Shown: positions 17,348 to 26,535 of the stretch, piece after piece
How positions within the stretch are numbered: position 1 is the stretch's first letter
Layout: each line of letters begins with the position of its first letter
DNA from: Nocardia alni
GTDB taxonomy: Bacteria; Actinomycetota; Actinomycetes; Mycobacteriales; Mycobacteriaceae
NCBI RefSeq assembly: GCF_019038435.1
Contig: NZ_JAGPOX010000011.1
Location: 1-64,000 of the forward strand
Direction of reading: 5' to 3'
DNA length: 64,000 nucleotides
Translations under genes and position numbers: made by a program
Notes under the pieces: generated by a model
The model's input: only the letters and a program-made list of their open reading frames with translations
Databases searched by the model: none
Told to the model about the DNA's origin: nothing

Positions 17348-17746
17348 ATGGACTTCATCTCGATCCGGCTCATCACCGACGACATCGCACGCCTGGCCCA
17401 GTTCTACGAGAAGGCCACCGGCCTCGCGGCGATCTGGTCGACGGACGATTTCGCCGAGATTCGAACCCCCCGCGCCACTCTCGCGCTGTCCAGCACCCGC
17501 ACCATCGAAATGTTCGCGCCGGGCGCCACCCGCCCGGCCGAGAATCACAGCGTGATCATCGAGTTCGTGGTCGAGGATGTGGACCAAGTCTTCCGAAACC
17601 TCACCGACCTCGTCACCAACGTCGTCAAGGAACCCACCACGATGCCCTGGGGCAACCGGTCGCTGCTGGTCCGCGACCCGGACGGCAACCTGCTCAACTT
17701 CTTCACACCGGTCACCCCGGCCGCCGAGGAGCGATTCGCTCGCTGA
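17348..17746 (+). CDS. VOC/glyoxalase-family protein
   Basis: A 132-residue single VOC domain with paired beta-alpha-beta-beta-beta units: ISIRLITDDIARLAQFYEKATGL and VIIEFVVEDVDQVF, ending in NRSLLVRDPDGNLLNFFTP. The metal-ligand positions are partly non-standard, so glyoxalase, dioxygenase or binding roles all remain open. AGGAG lies 6 bases before the ATG. It is controlled in all likelihood by the divergent WYL regulator. Confidence 0.8.
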   Translation: MDFISIRLITDDIARLAQFYEKATGLAAIWSTDDFAEIRTPRATLALSSTRTIEMFAPGATRPAENHSVIIEFVVEDVDQVFRNLTDLVTNVVKEPTTMPWGNRSLLVRDPDGNLLNFFTPVTPAAEERFAR

Positions 17747-17843
17747 GCCGATTGCTCGATCACATCTTCCAGCCAACTCTCGCGCCTGATAACGCTGGGA
17801 ATAGAGCCGGGCGAAAACGGGACGGGTGTTCCATACTGTGCGG

Positions 17844-18659
17844 ATGAGCGTTTCCCTGCCGGATTGGTTGCCGGAGGATATCGACCCCACAACGCCCAGC
17901 GTGGCTCGCATCTACGATTACATGCTCGGTGGATTCGCCAATTTCGAGGTCGATCGGACTCTCGCCGACGGATTGGCACGCACGGATCCGGATCTCATCG
18001 CGACCACGCGTGCCTATCGAACGTTCCTGCGGCGTGTGGTCACCTATTTGGTCGCCGAGGCGGGGGTACGCCAATTTCTGGACCTCGGCTCCGGGATTCC
18101 CACCGTCGGCAATGTGCACGAGATCGCGAACAATATCGCCCCCGGTGTGCGCGTGGCCTACGTCGACATCGATCCGGTCGCGGTATCCATCGGCCGCCGG
18201 ATCCTGACCGCGGACTCCCGGGCGACGGTCGTGCGCGGCGATGTCACCCGGATCGACTCCGTCCTGGACAATCCGGCCATCACCGGGCTGCTGGACTTCA
18301 CCCGGCCCGTGGCCGTGCTGATGCTCGCCGTGCTGCACGTCATTCCCGAGGACGCGGGCCCGCGGACGATCGTCGCGCGGGTCCGCGAGAAATTGGCCGA
18401 GGGCAGCTATCTGGCGATCTCACACGGTTGCAGCGACGGCCCCCGCCACCTGGTCGACAAGATCAACAAGGTCTCGCAGTCCACGAGCACCGCCGCCGTC
18501 ATGCGCTCGCGCGACGACATCGCGGCGCTGTTCGACGGATTCGACCTGATCGAACCGGGACTGACCGACCTGCCCCGGTGGCGTCCGGACGAGGTCCCCG
18601 ACGATATCCCCGCCACCCTGGCCCTCGGGGGTGTGGGCAGGCTCGCGCCCCGGAACTGA
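17844..18659 (+). CDS. SAM-dependent methyltransferase (Methyltransf_19/DUF574)
   Basis: A 271-residue protein. The N-terminal DIDPTTPSVARIYDYMLGG is the hallmark of the actinobacterial Methyltransf_19 family, followed by FLDLGSGIPTVGNVHE (SAM motif I) and VAYVDIDPVAV. This family is strongly expanded in Streptomyces and Nocardia; its substrates are mostly unknown. ATG at 17844 is chosen as it starts the conserved block. Confidence 0.87.
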   Translation: MSVSLPDWLPEDIDPTTPSVARIYDYMLGGFANFEVDRTLADGLARTDPDLIATTRAYRTFLRRVVTYLVAEAGVRQFLDLGSGIPTVGNVHEIANNIAPGVRVAYVDIDPVAVSIGRRILTADSRATVVRGDVTRIDSVLDNPAITGLLDFTRPVAVLMLAVLHVIPEDAGPRTIVARVREKLAEGSYLAISHGCSDGPRHLVDKINKVSQSTSTAAVMRSRDDIAALFDGFDLIEPGLTDLPRWRPDEVPDDIPATLALGGVGRLAPRN

Positions 18660-18670
18660 TCGACCGCAGG

Positions 18671-19474
18671 TCAGATCGGCCGGAATCCGGCCCCGATTCC
18701 GCCGGTCGCGTCGATACCCCGCATGACGCGGTCGATCGGCACGAAGACCGCGGCGATATGCAGCGGAACTTCCGCCGGAATGAACGGCGGCGTGATCACG
18801 CCCTCCTGGATACCGACCAAGCGGTCGCCGTCGGTGACCGGCCCGCCGGAATCACCCGGTGCGGAGGTGGCCTTATCGAGAATCCGGTTGCCGATATCCG
18901 GTGAGAGCCCACTCCACACCCCATCGCCGCCCGGCAGGGGCGCGGTCAGTCCGTCGAGAACCGTTCTGAACGACCCCAATACGACGCCGCAGTTCGAGCC
19001 GGAGGTACGGCCGCTGTGACACACGGTCGCACCCCGTGCGGGAGTGGCGCCGATGGATGAGATCGTCGTACCGCCGACGGTACGCATCGGGGTGACTTTC
19101 GCCGGATCGAATTCGATGATCGCGTAGTCCAGCCCCTGCTGGTCTCCCCGGGATTTTCCGGTGGACGACTCGATCGTGCCCACCACTCCGGCGGATACCG
19201 CGTTTTCGGCGATGACGGCAGTGCCCGGCGGACCGCAGTGCCCAGCGGTCAGCCCGACCAACCGGCCGGCGCGATCGTGCCCGATGGTCGCCAGCGAGCA
19301 CACGAATTCACCGGTGTTCGTGATCGGGCCGAGATTCCGCGCGAGTTTCCCGACGATCAGACCCGATCCGCCGCCCAGTGCGACCGGAGCCGGGGCGGCG
19401 TGCCCGACACCGGTCGCCAAGGAGGTGCTCAGACCCAGAACACCCAGGGGAAGCGCAAACCAGCGGTATCTCAT
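18671..19474 (-). CDS. Secreted trypsin-like (S1) serine protease
   Basis: A 267-residue exported protein. A signal peptide (basic start, hydrophobic core, cleavage near GHA-AP at residue 26) precedes a chymotrypsin-fold domain. The triad is H79 (TAGHC), D116 (LDYAII) and S209 (GDSGGP). Cys pairs around C59/C80 and C152/C162 suit disulfides outside the cell. GAAGGAG precedes the ATG at 19474. There is no propeptide of the alpha-lytic type, so it is closer to the short mycobacterial/nocardial secreted proteases. Confidence 0.87.
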   Translation of the reverse strand: MRYRWFALPLGVLGLSTSLATGVGHAAPAPVALGGGSGLIVGKLARNLGPITNTGEFVCSLATIGHDRAGRLVGLTAGHCGPPGTAVIAENAVSAGVVGTIESSTGKSRGDQQGLDYAIIEFDPAKVTPMRTVGGTTISSIGATPARGATVCHSGRTSGSNCGVVLGSFRTVLDGLTAPLPGGDGVWSGLSPDIGNRILDKATSAPGDSGGPVTDGDRLVGIQEGVITPPFIPAEVPLHIAAVFVPIDRVMRGIDATGGIGAGFRPI

Positions 19475-19581
19475 GACATCTCCTTCGGATGCGCCCCCGT
19501 GGTGGTGGTCGCGAATCAAATTACTATGGTGCAGAACTACTTCGAAGGTTCGTACATCACCGGAGTCCGACGAGGAGCGCC

Positions 19582-21357
19582 ATGCTCGAGACCCTGACCG
19601 TCAAGTCGGTCGAGCCTTACGAGGATCTTCCCTACGAGTGGGTGAGCGCGACCGCGGAGTTCGCGGTCGACCCCGCCGATCCGGCCAACGCCCGCATCGT
19701 GGATCTCGACCGGGCCCCGCGCGGCGCCGACGGGCGAGTCCGGTTCGACGCCGACGTGCGTCTGCTGCGCCCGGTGCGCGGCGGTAACGGCCGTGCCCTG
19801 TTCACGGTGCCGAATCGCGGTATGACGATGGGGCTTCCCTTCAACGGCCCGTCCGATACGCTGCTGTCCCCGCTGACATTCGACCCGACGGCAGTGCCGC
19901 CCGCCGGAGATGCCTTCTTGCTGCGGCGCGGCTGGACCATCGCCTGGTGCGGCTGGCAGTGGGACGTCCTTCGCTCGTCCGGGGCGCTGGGACTGACCGC
20001 GCCGGTCGCCGAGGTGGAGCCCGGGCGGCTGCGGGTGGAATTCCGGCCGGATTTCGATCAGGCCGAACACGCGTTGAGCGACTCCTCGCCGCTGGCCCGC
20101 TTCAGCGAGTACCCGACCGCCGATGTGCACGATCCCGAGGCCACCCTCACCGTCCGCACCGCACCCATGGCGACGGCGCGGATCGTGCCCCGGTCGGAAT
20201 GGCGATTCACCAGCCCGACCAGCTTCGCGATCGATGGCGGTTTCCGCGCCTTTCACACCTACCGGCTGGTGTATCGGTCATCGTTCGCACCGGTTGTCGG
20301 GGCCGGCCTGCTGGCATTGCGGGACTTCGGCGCCCACCTGCGTGCCGAGCACGAGTACGTCTTCGCGTCCGGGGTGTCGCAGTGCGGCCGGGCGCTGCGG
20401 CAGTTCCTGTTCGAGGGCCTCAACGTCGACGAATCCGGCGCACAGGTATTCGACGGGGTGTTCAGCCTGATCGCCAGCGCGCGACGGGGAGAGTTCAACC
20501 AGCGCTACGGACAGCCCGGCCTGACCCATCCGCTGACTCCCGCGTACGGCGCACCGCTGGACACCACGGCGCTGCTGGCCCGCCAGCGCGCGATCGGCGG
20601 CACCCCGAAGATCATGTTCACCAACAGTTCCTGGGAGTACTGGCGCGGTGACGCCGCACTGATCCACCAGGACGCCCGCACCGGAGAGGACCTCCCCGAG
20701 GATCCGGACGCCCGGGCCTACCTGATCGCCGGTACCGACCACATCGGCCGGGTCCCGGAACTCAAGAAGCTCATGCCGACGGCCAATCCCGGCAACGACC
20801 TGGAACCCGCGCTCGCACTGCGCGCGCTGTTCGTCCAACTCGAACAATGGGTCTGCGACGGCCTCGAGCCCGCGCCCAGCCAGGTCCCCCGCCGCGCCGA
20901 CGGGACCGCCACCACCCGCGAGCACGTCCTCGACCGTATTCGCGCCGCGTTTCCGGACGCCGCGCTCCCCGACGTCGACTACCTGCCGTGGACCCCGATC
21001 ATCGACCCCGACAGCACCGCCTGTCCGGTCGAACTCGGCGATCCGCTCATCGCGCTGGTGTCGGACGTCGACGAACACGGCAACGAGATCGCCGGTATCC
21101 GCCTACCCGACCTCGCCGCCGGAACGGCCGCGTACACCGGCTGGAACCCCCGCGCCCACATCGACGGCCTGCCCGACGTGCTCTACGAGATGATGGGCAG
21201 CCACCTGTCGCCCCGGACCCCGGCCGCACCGGATCACTCCGCGATCCGCGACGCCGCCAATGCCTTGGTAGACAAGAGGTTCCTGCTGCCGCAAGATCTC
21301 GACCAGGCCATCGCCAACGCGACCGGCCACACACCAGACCTTCCCGGAGCCGAGTGA
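19582..21357 (+). CDS. Large alpha/beta hydrolase (Abhydrolase_10 type)
   Basis: A 591-residue protein. The N-terminal beta-rich part includes FTVPNRGMTMGLPFNG and GWTIAWCGWQWDV; the central part has YVFASGVSQCGRALRQFLFEGLN, where GVSQCGR is the nucleophile-elbow-like motif of this family, and a later IAGTDHIGR region supplies a His. These proteins are often found near steroid, terpene or aromatic degradation genes. No signal peptide. GAGGAG precedes the ATG at 19582. Substrate unknown. Confidence 0.78.
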   Translation: MLETLTVKSVEPYEDLPYEWVSATAEFAVDPADPANARIVDLDRAPRGADGRVRFDADVRLLRPVRGGNGRALFTVPNRGMTMGLPFNGPSDTLLSPLTFDPTAVPPAGDAFLLRRGWTIAWCGWQWDVLRSSGALGLTAPVAEVEPGRLRVEFRPDFDQAEHALSDSSPLARFSEYPTADVHDPEATLTVRTAPMATARIVPRSEWRFTSPTSFAIDGGFRAFHTYRLVYRSSFAPVVGAGLLALRDFGAHLRAEHEYVFASGVSQCGRALRQFLFEGLNVDESGAQVFDGVFSLIASARRGEFNQRYGQPGLTHPLTPAYGAPLDTTALLARQRAIGGTPKIMFTNSSWEYWRGDAALIHQDARTGEDLPEDPDARAYLIAGTDHIGRVPELKKLMPTANPGNDLEPALALRALFVQLEQWVCDGLEPAPSQVPRRADGTATTREHVLDRIRAAFPDAALPDVDYLPWTPIIDPDSTACPVELGDPLIALVSDVDEHGNEIAGIRLPDLAAGTAAYTGWNPRAHIDGLPDVLYEMMGSHLSPRTPAAPDHSAIRDAANALVDKRFLLPQDLDQAIANATGHTPDLPGAE

Positions 21358-21588
21358 TCCGCTGCGGCGCAAAGCTTTTCACACACGCCGCGCAGGTTGA
21401 GTTCACGGTGCACCTGCGAGCAGTACCGAGCGTGCCTCGAACCACATGACGGGAGTGCGCCACCGGTTGCCGTGGTCGGTCCGGACGGGCCTGCGATAAC
21501 CGGTCGTGTCGGAACCACGTGGGCCACACGCCCCACGGCATTCGAGGGTGAAGCCGGCCGACAGCTGGGTGGCGTGGCCGAGGGGGGT

Positions 21589-22140
21589 CTACAGTCCGTA
21601 GGTCGCGATGAGCTGTGCGGTCGTGATCGTGTGGGCCTTGATGTCCGCGCGTGCCGTCGCGTTGTCGACGCCGTCGGGCAGTCGCAGGGACACGGTATCG
21701 AGGGCGTACACGGTCACGACGTAGCGGTGTGGCGGGCCGGGAGGCGGGCATGGGCCGTCGTAACGGGGATCGCCGCCGGCATTGGCGGCCTGCCGGGCCA
21801 GCGGGGTGTGCGCGAGCAGACCTTCGGGCAGTGCGGTGACGTTCGGCGCGATGTCGAAGGCCACCCAGTGCCATGCGCCGCCGGGAGTGGGCGCGTCCGG
21901 GTCGTGCAGTGTCACGGCATAGCTCTTGACTGTGCTGGGCGCGCCGGACCAGCGCAGGTCGGGCGAGCGGTCCTGGCCGCCGCACAGTGGTAAGCGCTGG
22001 GCGGGGCCGACGGTCGACCCGTTCGGCATGGCGGTACTGGTCACCGTCATGGGAGGGGTCGCGGACGAGGGCGCCGCGGTGAGGGGAAACGCGGCGAACG
22101 CGATGATGGCCAGTGCGCAGGGTAGACGCCGAGACTTCAT
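21589..22140 (-). CDS. Exported PEBP-family protein (YbhB/YbcL-like)
   Basis: A 183-residue protein with a signal peptide (hydrophobic core then SSATPPMT) and a phosphatidylethanolamine-binding-protein fold: SPDLRWSGAPSTVKSYAVTLHDPDAP, WHWVAFDI, and DGPCPPPGPPHRYVVTVYALD. The conserved DPDAP and GPxPP...HRY form the anion-binding pocket. A second, unexported PEBP lies 2.8 kb upstream in the same orientation. Bacterial PEBPs have unclear roles. The 231 bases before the hydrolase (21358-21588) hold nothing I can name. Confidence 0.83.
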   Translation of the reverse strand: MKSRRLPCALAIIAFAAFPLTAAPSSATPPMTVTSTAMPNGSTVGPAQRLPLCGGQDRSPDLRWSGAPSTVKSYAVTLHDPDAPTPGGAWHWVAFDIAPNVTALPEGLLAHTPLARQAANAGGDPRYDGPCPPPGPPHRYVVTVYALDTVSLRLPDGVDNATARADIKAHTITTAQLIATYGL

Positions 22141-22222
22141 GCGGTGACCTCCTGTAGTCGAAATCGATTGCCGTCGTGGTGTTCTCGTCGCTCCGCGAGG
22201 CCGAGCCGTTCGACCCCGGCGC

Positions 22223-23650
22223 TCATCGGGTCGCCTCCATCGCTTGCATCGGTTGCCGGCCGCCGCGTTCGGCGTGAGCCTGTGCCCAGCGACCGGTGGA
22301 AATCAGACCGAGCAGCACGGTCGCACCGCCGCAGCAGGCGAGCAGGGTCCAGGCGATATGACTCGCCGAGACGAATCCGGCCGAGCTACCTGCAACGATA
22401 GATCCACACACCGCCACACCGATCGCCGCGCCGGTCTGGCGGAAGGTCGAGGCGATCGCACCGGCGACTCCGGCCTGATCGCGCGGCAGCCCCGACAGGG
22501 CGGTATTGGTGATCGGGGTGCCGACCAGGCCGGCGCCCGCCCCGTACAGCAGGTAGGCGAGCACGAGATACCAGACGCTCGTCTCGCGGTCGGCCCCGAT
22601 CAGCAGACCGGTTCCCGCCGCCAGCAGCAGTCCCGCGAATACCAGCGCCGGCCGGGGCCCGCGAGCGGCCACGATACGTCCGGAGACGACCGAGAACACC
22701 GCCATCGCGGCCGCCATCGGAATCGTGAGCAGGCCCGCGCCCAACGGACTGTAGCCGCGGATGTCCTGTAGGTAGAGCGTGTTGAGGAACAGGAATCCGC
22801 CGAGAGTCATCAAGGCGACCAGCGCGATGAGCGCCGCTCCGGAGAACGCCGGGCTGCGGAAGAACCGGATGTCCACCAGCGGCTCGAACCGCCGTCGTTC
22901 GACCGCGATCAGTCCGGCCGCCGACGCCACAGCCACAGCGAACAACACGACGATCAGTGGCGAGCCCCAGCCGTGCCGGGGCCCTTCGATGACCGCGGCG
23001 GTGACCGGGCCGAGCAAGGTGACGACGAGCAGTTGGCCGAGCGGGTCGAATCGCTTACCGCGCACCGCCTTGGACTCGGGCACGAACCGCTGGGTCAGAT
23101 AGATGGCCAGGACACCGATCGGCACATTGATCCAGAAGATGGAACGCCAGCCCAGGCCGCTGATCAGCAGGCCACCGAGGACGGGACCACCGGCCAGGCT
23201 CACCCCCGCCACGGTCCCCCAGGCACCGACCGCACGAGCGCGCGCGGCCGGCTCGGTGAAGGTGGTGGCGATGATCGACATGGCGACCGGATTGAGCATC
23301 GACCCGCCGACGGCCTGCATCGCACGGCAGGCGACCAGGACCTCGAGGGAGGGCGAGATGCTGCACAGCAGGGAGCCGAGCGAGAAGATCGCCAGGCCGA
23401 TCTGGAAAATACGCCGCCGGCCGAACCTGTCGGCCAGTGAACCCGAGAACATCAGCAGGCACGCGATGACCAGCGTGTAGGCGTCGATCGCCCACTGCAG
23501 GCCGCTGACCGGCGCATGCAGGTCCCGCTGGATCGAAGGCAGCGCTACGTTGACGATCGTCACGTCGAGTCCCGCCACGAACACGCTCAGGCAGCAGGTC
23601 AGCAATACAACCGTGCGCCCACGCGGCGACAGTGTGTGCGGAGTTTCCAC
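22223..23650 (-). CDS. MFS drug/metabolite efflux transporter (DHA2 type)
   Basis: A 475-residue, 14-helix major facilitator. Helix 1 has GLDVTIVNVALPSIQRDL, the loop 2-3 motif is GSLADRFGRRRIF, and motif C-like GGPVLGGLL lies in helix 5, all typical of proton-driven DHA2 exporters. The GTG at 23650 is chosen because AGGAG lies 7 bases before it and longer frames would run into the P450 gene. It is the third gene of a PEBP-P450-MFS set, probably exporting the P450 product or the inducer of the divergent MarR regulator. Confidence 0.87.
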   Translation of the reverse strand: METPHTLSPRGRTVVLLTCCLSVFVAGLDVTIVNVALPSIQRDLHAPVSGLQWAIDAYTLVIACLLMFSGSLADRFGRRRIFQIGLAIFSLGSLLCSISPSLEVLVACRAMQAVGGSMLNPVAMSIIATTFTEPAARARAVGAWGTVAGVSLAGGPVLGGLLISGLGWRSIFWINVPIGVLAIYLTQRFVPESKAVRGKRFDPLGQLLVVTLLGPVTAAVIEGPRHGWGSPLIVVLFAVAVASAAGLIAVERRRFEPLVDIRFFRSPAFSGAALIALVALMTLGGFLFLNTLYLQDIRGYSPLGAGLLTIPMAAAMAVFSVVSGRIVAARGPRPALVFAGLLLAAGTGLLIGADRETSVWYLVLAYLLYGAGAGLVGTPITNTALSGLPRDQAGVAGAIASTFRQTGAAIGVAVCGSIVAGSSAGFVSASHIAWTLLACCGGATVLLGLISTGRWAQAHAERGGRQPMQAMEATR

Positions 23651-23663
23651 TGAAATACTCCTG

Positions 23664-24878
23664 TCAGAGGCGGACGGGTAGTCGCGCCACACCGTGGATG
23701 AGCGTGCTCTCCCGCCAGATCAGACGCTCCGGCTCCTCGGCGAGGGCCAGATCCGGGAACCGTTGGACGAGGGTGTGCAAGGCGATCTCACCCTCGAGCC
23801 GAGCCAGCGGGGCGCCGAGGCAGTGGTGTATCCCGTGGCCGAACGCGACGTGCCCGGTGGTGTCGCGGGTGATATCCAGTTCGGCCGGCTCGTGGTAGCG
23901 GTCCGGGTCGCGATTGGCCGACACCAGCGAGACGAGTACCACCTCATCGGCCGGGATCGTGGTCCCAGCGAACTCGACCGGCTCGGTGGTGTAGCGCAAG
24001 GTCGCGAGGTTGACCGGGCCGTCGAAGCGCAGAATTTCCTCGACGGCGCCGGGCGCCAGAGACGGATCGGCGCGCAACGCGGCGAGCTGATCGGGGTGGC
24101 GCAGCAGAGCCAGCACACCGTTGCCGATCAGATTGACCGTCGTTTCGTGCCCGGCTACGAGCAGCAGGGACGCCGTCGACATGGCCTCGCCGAGGGAGAG
24201 TGATTCACCGTCCTCGGAGGCCTGGACGATCGCCGAAAGCATGTCGTCGCCCGGGTTTTCGGCCTTGTCCTGGACGAGCCGAGCCAGGAATTCACGCACC
24301 GCTGCGGCCGCGGCGATGCGCTCGTGCTGCGGCGAGACCGCGAGCAGCGTGTTCGACCAGGCGCGGAAATCGTCGCGCGCGTCCTCGGGTACGCCGAGAA
24401 GCTCGCAGATGACGGTCATGGGCAGCGGAAAGGCGAACTCGTCGATCAGATCGACACTGGCCCCACCGGCGCCCTCGCGCGCCATCGAGTCGGCCAGCCG
24501 GTGCGCGATCTCCTCGATGCGAGGCCGCATCCGCGCGACCGCCCGCGGCGTGAACGCGTGGTTGACCAGCTTGCGGAGCCGAGTGTGGTCCGGCGGGTCG
24601 GTGTTGAGCATATGCCCGGCCATGGAGTCGCCGAGCCTTCCTCCGTCACGCGGGATCGATTGCCGGTCAAGGATTTCGACGTATCTGGCGGCATGCTTGG
24701 ACAGGCGCGGATCGTTCAGCGCGGGCCGGACGTCCTCGTAGCGGGTGACCAGCCAGGCGGTCAGGCCCGTCGGCATGGTCACCCGCACGACCGGGGACTC
24801 CCGGCGCAACCGTTCGTACAGCTCGTTCGGGTCGGTGAAGAATCGGCCATTCAGATCGATGGTCGTTGGGTGCGTCAT
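23664..24878 (-). CDS. Cytochrome P450 (bacterial class I)
   Basis: A 404-residue P450. The I-helix oxygen-binding motif is AGHETT, the K-helix motif is EEILR, and the haem loop is FGHGIHHCLG with the Cys thiolate. A DPPDHTRLRKLV motif precedes it, as in CYP105/107-like enzymes. It is soluble and would need ferredoxin and reductase from elsewhere. It sits between PEBP and MFS genes, divergent from a MarR regulator, suggesting an inducible xenobiotic or secondary-metabolite oxidation unit. Confidence 0.9.
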   Translation of the reverse strand: MTHPTTIDLNGRFFTDPNELYERLRRESPVVRVTMPTGLTAWLVTRYEDVRPALNDPRLSKHAARYVEILDRQSIPRDGGRLGDSMAGHMLNTDPPDHTRLRKLVNHAFTPRAVARMRPRIEEIAHRLADSMAREGAGGASVDLIDEFAFPLPMTVICELLGVPEDARDDFRAWSNTLLAVSPQHERIAAAAAVREFLARLVQDKAENPGDDMLSAIVQASEDGESLSLGEAMSTASLLLVAGHETTVNLIGNGVLALLRHPDQLAALRADPSLAPGAVEEILRFDGPVNLATLRYTTEPVEFAGTTIPADEVVLVSLVSANRDPDRYHEPAELDITRDTTGHVAFGHGIHHCLGAPLARLEGEIALHTLVQRFPDLALAEEPERLIWRESTLIHGVARLPVRL

Positions 24879-24920
24879 CGAGCAGCTTCTTTCTCCGGCG
24901 GCGTGATATCCGACCGGGCG

Positions 24921-25487
24921 TCAACGGATTTCGTAGGTCCCCTCCAGCCGGGCGCGACCGCCGACATGGCCCGCCATCGCGGTGATCGCCTGGTCCAGGG
25001 TGAACCCGGCCGACAGTCCGGAGGCCTGGTCGAGGGCGAACAACTGGAAGACATAGGCGTGCGGCCCGTGTGATCGAATCGGCATCGGCCCGGCCCAGCC
25101 ACGCCGGCCGAGCGGGCCTTTGCCGTGCTGGATGCCCGGAACCGGGCTGGGGTCGGCGAGGGCGTTCTCCGGGATGCCGTGCAGCGCGGGGTCGATCCCC
25201 AGAGCGAGGGCGTGACTGGCCGGCTTGCCCATAGGGACGTCGGGATCTTGCACGATGAGCACCAGTTCGACGGTGCCGTCCGGTGGCTGTGTCCAGGTGA
25301 GGGCGGGTGAGATGTTCGCACCGAAAAGCCTGCCGCGATGCCTGTCCGGTATGGGCGCCCCGTGATCGAAGGCGGGGCTGGTCAGGGTGAAGTTCTCCGG
25401 GGCTTGCAGGTCGGGGCGGGCCCAGACCAGGGTGTGGTGGCCGGCGCGCCGGTTACGCAGCGCAACGCCCAGGGGGTTTGCGGGCAT
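24921..25487 (-). CDS. Cytoplasmic PEBP-family protein
   Basis: A 188-residue PEBP without signal peptide: FTLTSPAFDHGAPIP, ISPALTWTQPPDGTVELVLIVQDPDVP, then WAGPMPIRSHGPHAYVFQLFALD. AAGGAG lies before the ATG at 25487. It is the first gene of the operon with the P450 and MFS genes and is divergent from the MarR gene. The role in this operon is unknown; PEBPs may bind hydrophobic ligands or phospho-groups. Confidence 0.83.
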   Translation of the reverse strand: MPANPLGVALRNRRAGHHTLVWARPDLQAPENFTLTSPAFDHGAPIPDRHRGRLFGANISPALTWTQPPDGTVELVLIVQDPDVPMGKPASHALALGIDPALHGIPENALADPSPVPGIQHGKGPLGRRGWAGPMPIRSHGPHAYVFQLFALDQASGLSAGFTLDQAITAMAGHVGGRARLEGTYEIR

Positions 25488-25525
25488 GCTTCGTCTCCTT
25501 GGTGAGCGATCCATGGTTCAAGCTC

Positions 25526-25561
25526 TTAGGTATACTAAAGGTGTTCTTTTAGGTATACTAA
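25526..25561. promoter_or_regulatory. Two copies of a 13-bp MarR operator
   Basis: TTAGGTATACTAA occurs at 25526-25538 and again, identical, at 25549-25561, 23 bases apart. Each copy carries the inverted arms TTAG/CTAA. The pair fills the AT-rich 80-base gap between the divergent PEBP-P450-MFS operon and the MarR gene, so it is almost certainly the MarR binding region; it would also cover the promoter of the MarR gene. Confidence 0.75.
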
Positions 25562-25567
25562 TGAACT

Positions 25568-26023
25568 ATGGAGACGGAGGCAACCGCTGAAAATTCCGGC
25601 GTTCTCGACGAGACCGGACTCGGCGCCGAGGTGCGATCGGCGGTGGGCCGGCTCTATCGCCGGTTCCGTAGCGAACTTCCAGCGGGCGAACTCGGCGATA
25701 CGGCCCTCGAGGTCCTCACCTACCTGCACAAGCGCGGCCCACGAACCCTCACCGAACTGAGCGAAGCCGGTCGCGTCGCCCCCGCGTCGATGAGCCAGAC
25801 CCTGAACCGGCTCACCTCGGCCGGTTACGCGATCCGCACCCCCGACCCGAACGACCGCCGCAAGGTGCTGTTCCGCACCACCACCGAGGGCGCCACACTC
25901 GCCCGCGCCACTCGCAGCCAGCGCAACGCCTGGCTCGATGCCCAACTCGCCGCACTCAGCCCCGAGGATCAGCGCACGGTCGCCCGCGCCTGCGAACTAC
26001 TCGGCGCCATCGCCGACTCGTGA
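25568..26023 (+). CDS. MarR-family regulator of the P450/MFS operon
   Basis: A 151-residue winged-helix MarR protein. The recognition region reads RTLTELSEAGRVAPASMSQTLNRLTSAGYAIRTPDPNDRRKVLFRTT when read across helices 3-4 and the wing; DxNDRRK is the family's wing motif. The start lies 7 bases after the second operator copy. It likely represses itself and the divergent operon until a phenolic or drug-like ligand is bound. Confidence 0.87.
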   Translation: METEATAENSGVLDETGLGAEVRSAVGRLYRRFRSELPAGELGDTALEVLTYLHKRGPRTLTELSEAGRVAPASMSQTLNRLTSAGYAIRTPDPNDRRKVLFRTTTEGATLARATRSQRNAWLDAQLAALSPEDQRTVARACELLGAIADS

Positions 26024-26029
26024 ACTTCC

Positions 26030-26485
26030 CTACCGCAACAGTGTCGGTTCGTGGGGTTGCGCGGTCGCCGCGATCTGGTCGACCAGTGCGGCAAGGGATT
26101 TCGTGATCGCCGGGGACTTCGAGGCGAGGCCGGTGAGGCCGCTGGAGACAAGAGCCTCGGACATGCCCCTGTAGGTGAGCAGGCCTCGGCGGGTCGGGAA
26201 AACCAGCACGCGGCGGCGGTCGGTGTCGTCGACCTTGCGATGCACGAGGTTGTCGGCGATCATCGCGTCGATCAGCCGGGTCAGCGTCGCGGAGTTGAGC
26301 AGGGTGGCGTCGACCAGCTGCGACATCGACAGCCCCTCGGCCGCGGTGACCGCGTTCAGCACATGCCAGCGGCCGACCGCCGATTCACCCAGACAGGTGG
26401 CGATCGCCCGATCCAATTCCTGTGACGCCCGTCGCACGAGCCGAGCGAGATCATCCAGAGCGGTCAGGGCGGTGCTATCGTCCAC
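26030..26485 (-). CDS. MarR-family regulator of the amide module
   Basis: A 151-residue MarR protein: LDRAIATCLGESAVGRWHVLNAVTAAEGLSMSQL, the recognition region LNSATLTRLIDAMIADNLVH, and the wing DDTDRRRVLVFPT. An ATG 14 codons further upstream (26527) is open, but it would put the inverted repeat 26507-26521 inside the gene, so I prefer the GTG at 26485, although neither has a good ribosome site. It is divergent from the AmiC-like gene. The same inverted repeat occurs at 29437-29451. Confidence 0.8.
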   Translation of the reverse strand: MDDSTALTALDDLARLVRRASQELDRAIATCLGESAVGRWHVLNAVTAAEGLSMSQLVDATLLNSATLTRLIDAMIADNLVHRKVDDTDRRRVLVFPTRRGLLTYRGMSEALVSSGLTGLASKSPAITKSLAALVDQIAATAQPHEPTLLR

Positions 26486-26506
26486 ACCAGCACTGTACAG
26501 CGTCGT

Positions 26507-26521
26507 ATGAATTATTTTCAT
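26507..26521. promoter_or_regulatory. Operator ATGAA-N5-TTCAT, copy 1
   Basis: ATGAATTATTTTCAT is an inverted repeat with 5-base arms and 5-base spacer between the MarR gene and the AmiC-like gene. The same arms and spacer length recur 2.9 kb away, between the permease and fmdB genes. It is the probable site for autoregulation by the MarR protein. Confidence 0.6.
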
Positions 26522-26535
26522 CAGCAAGCATTCGG

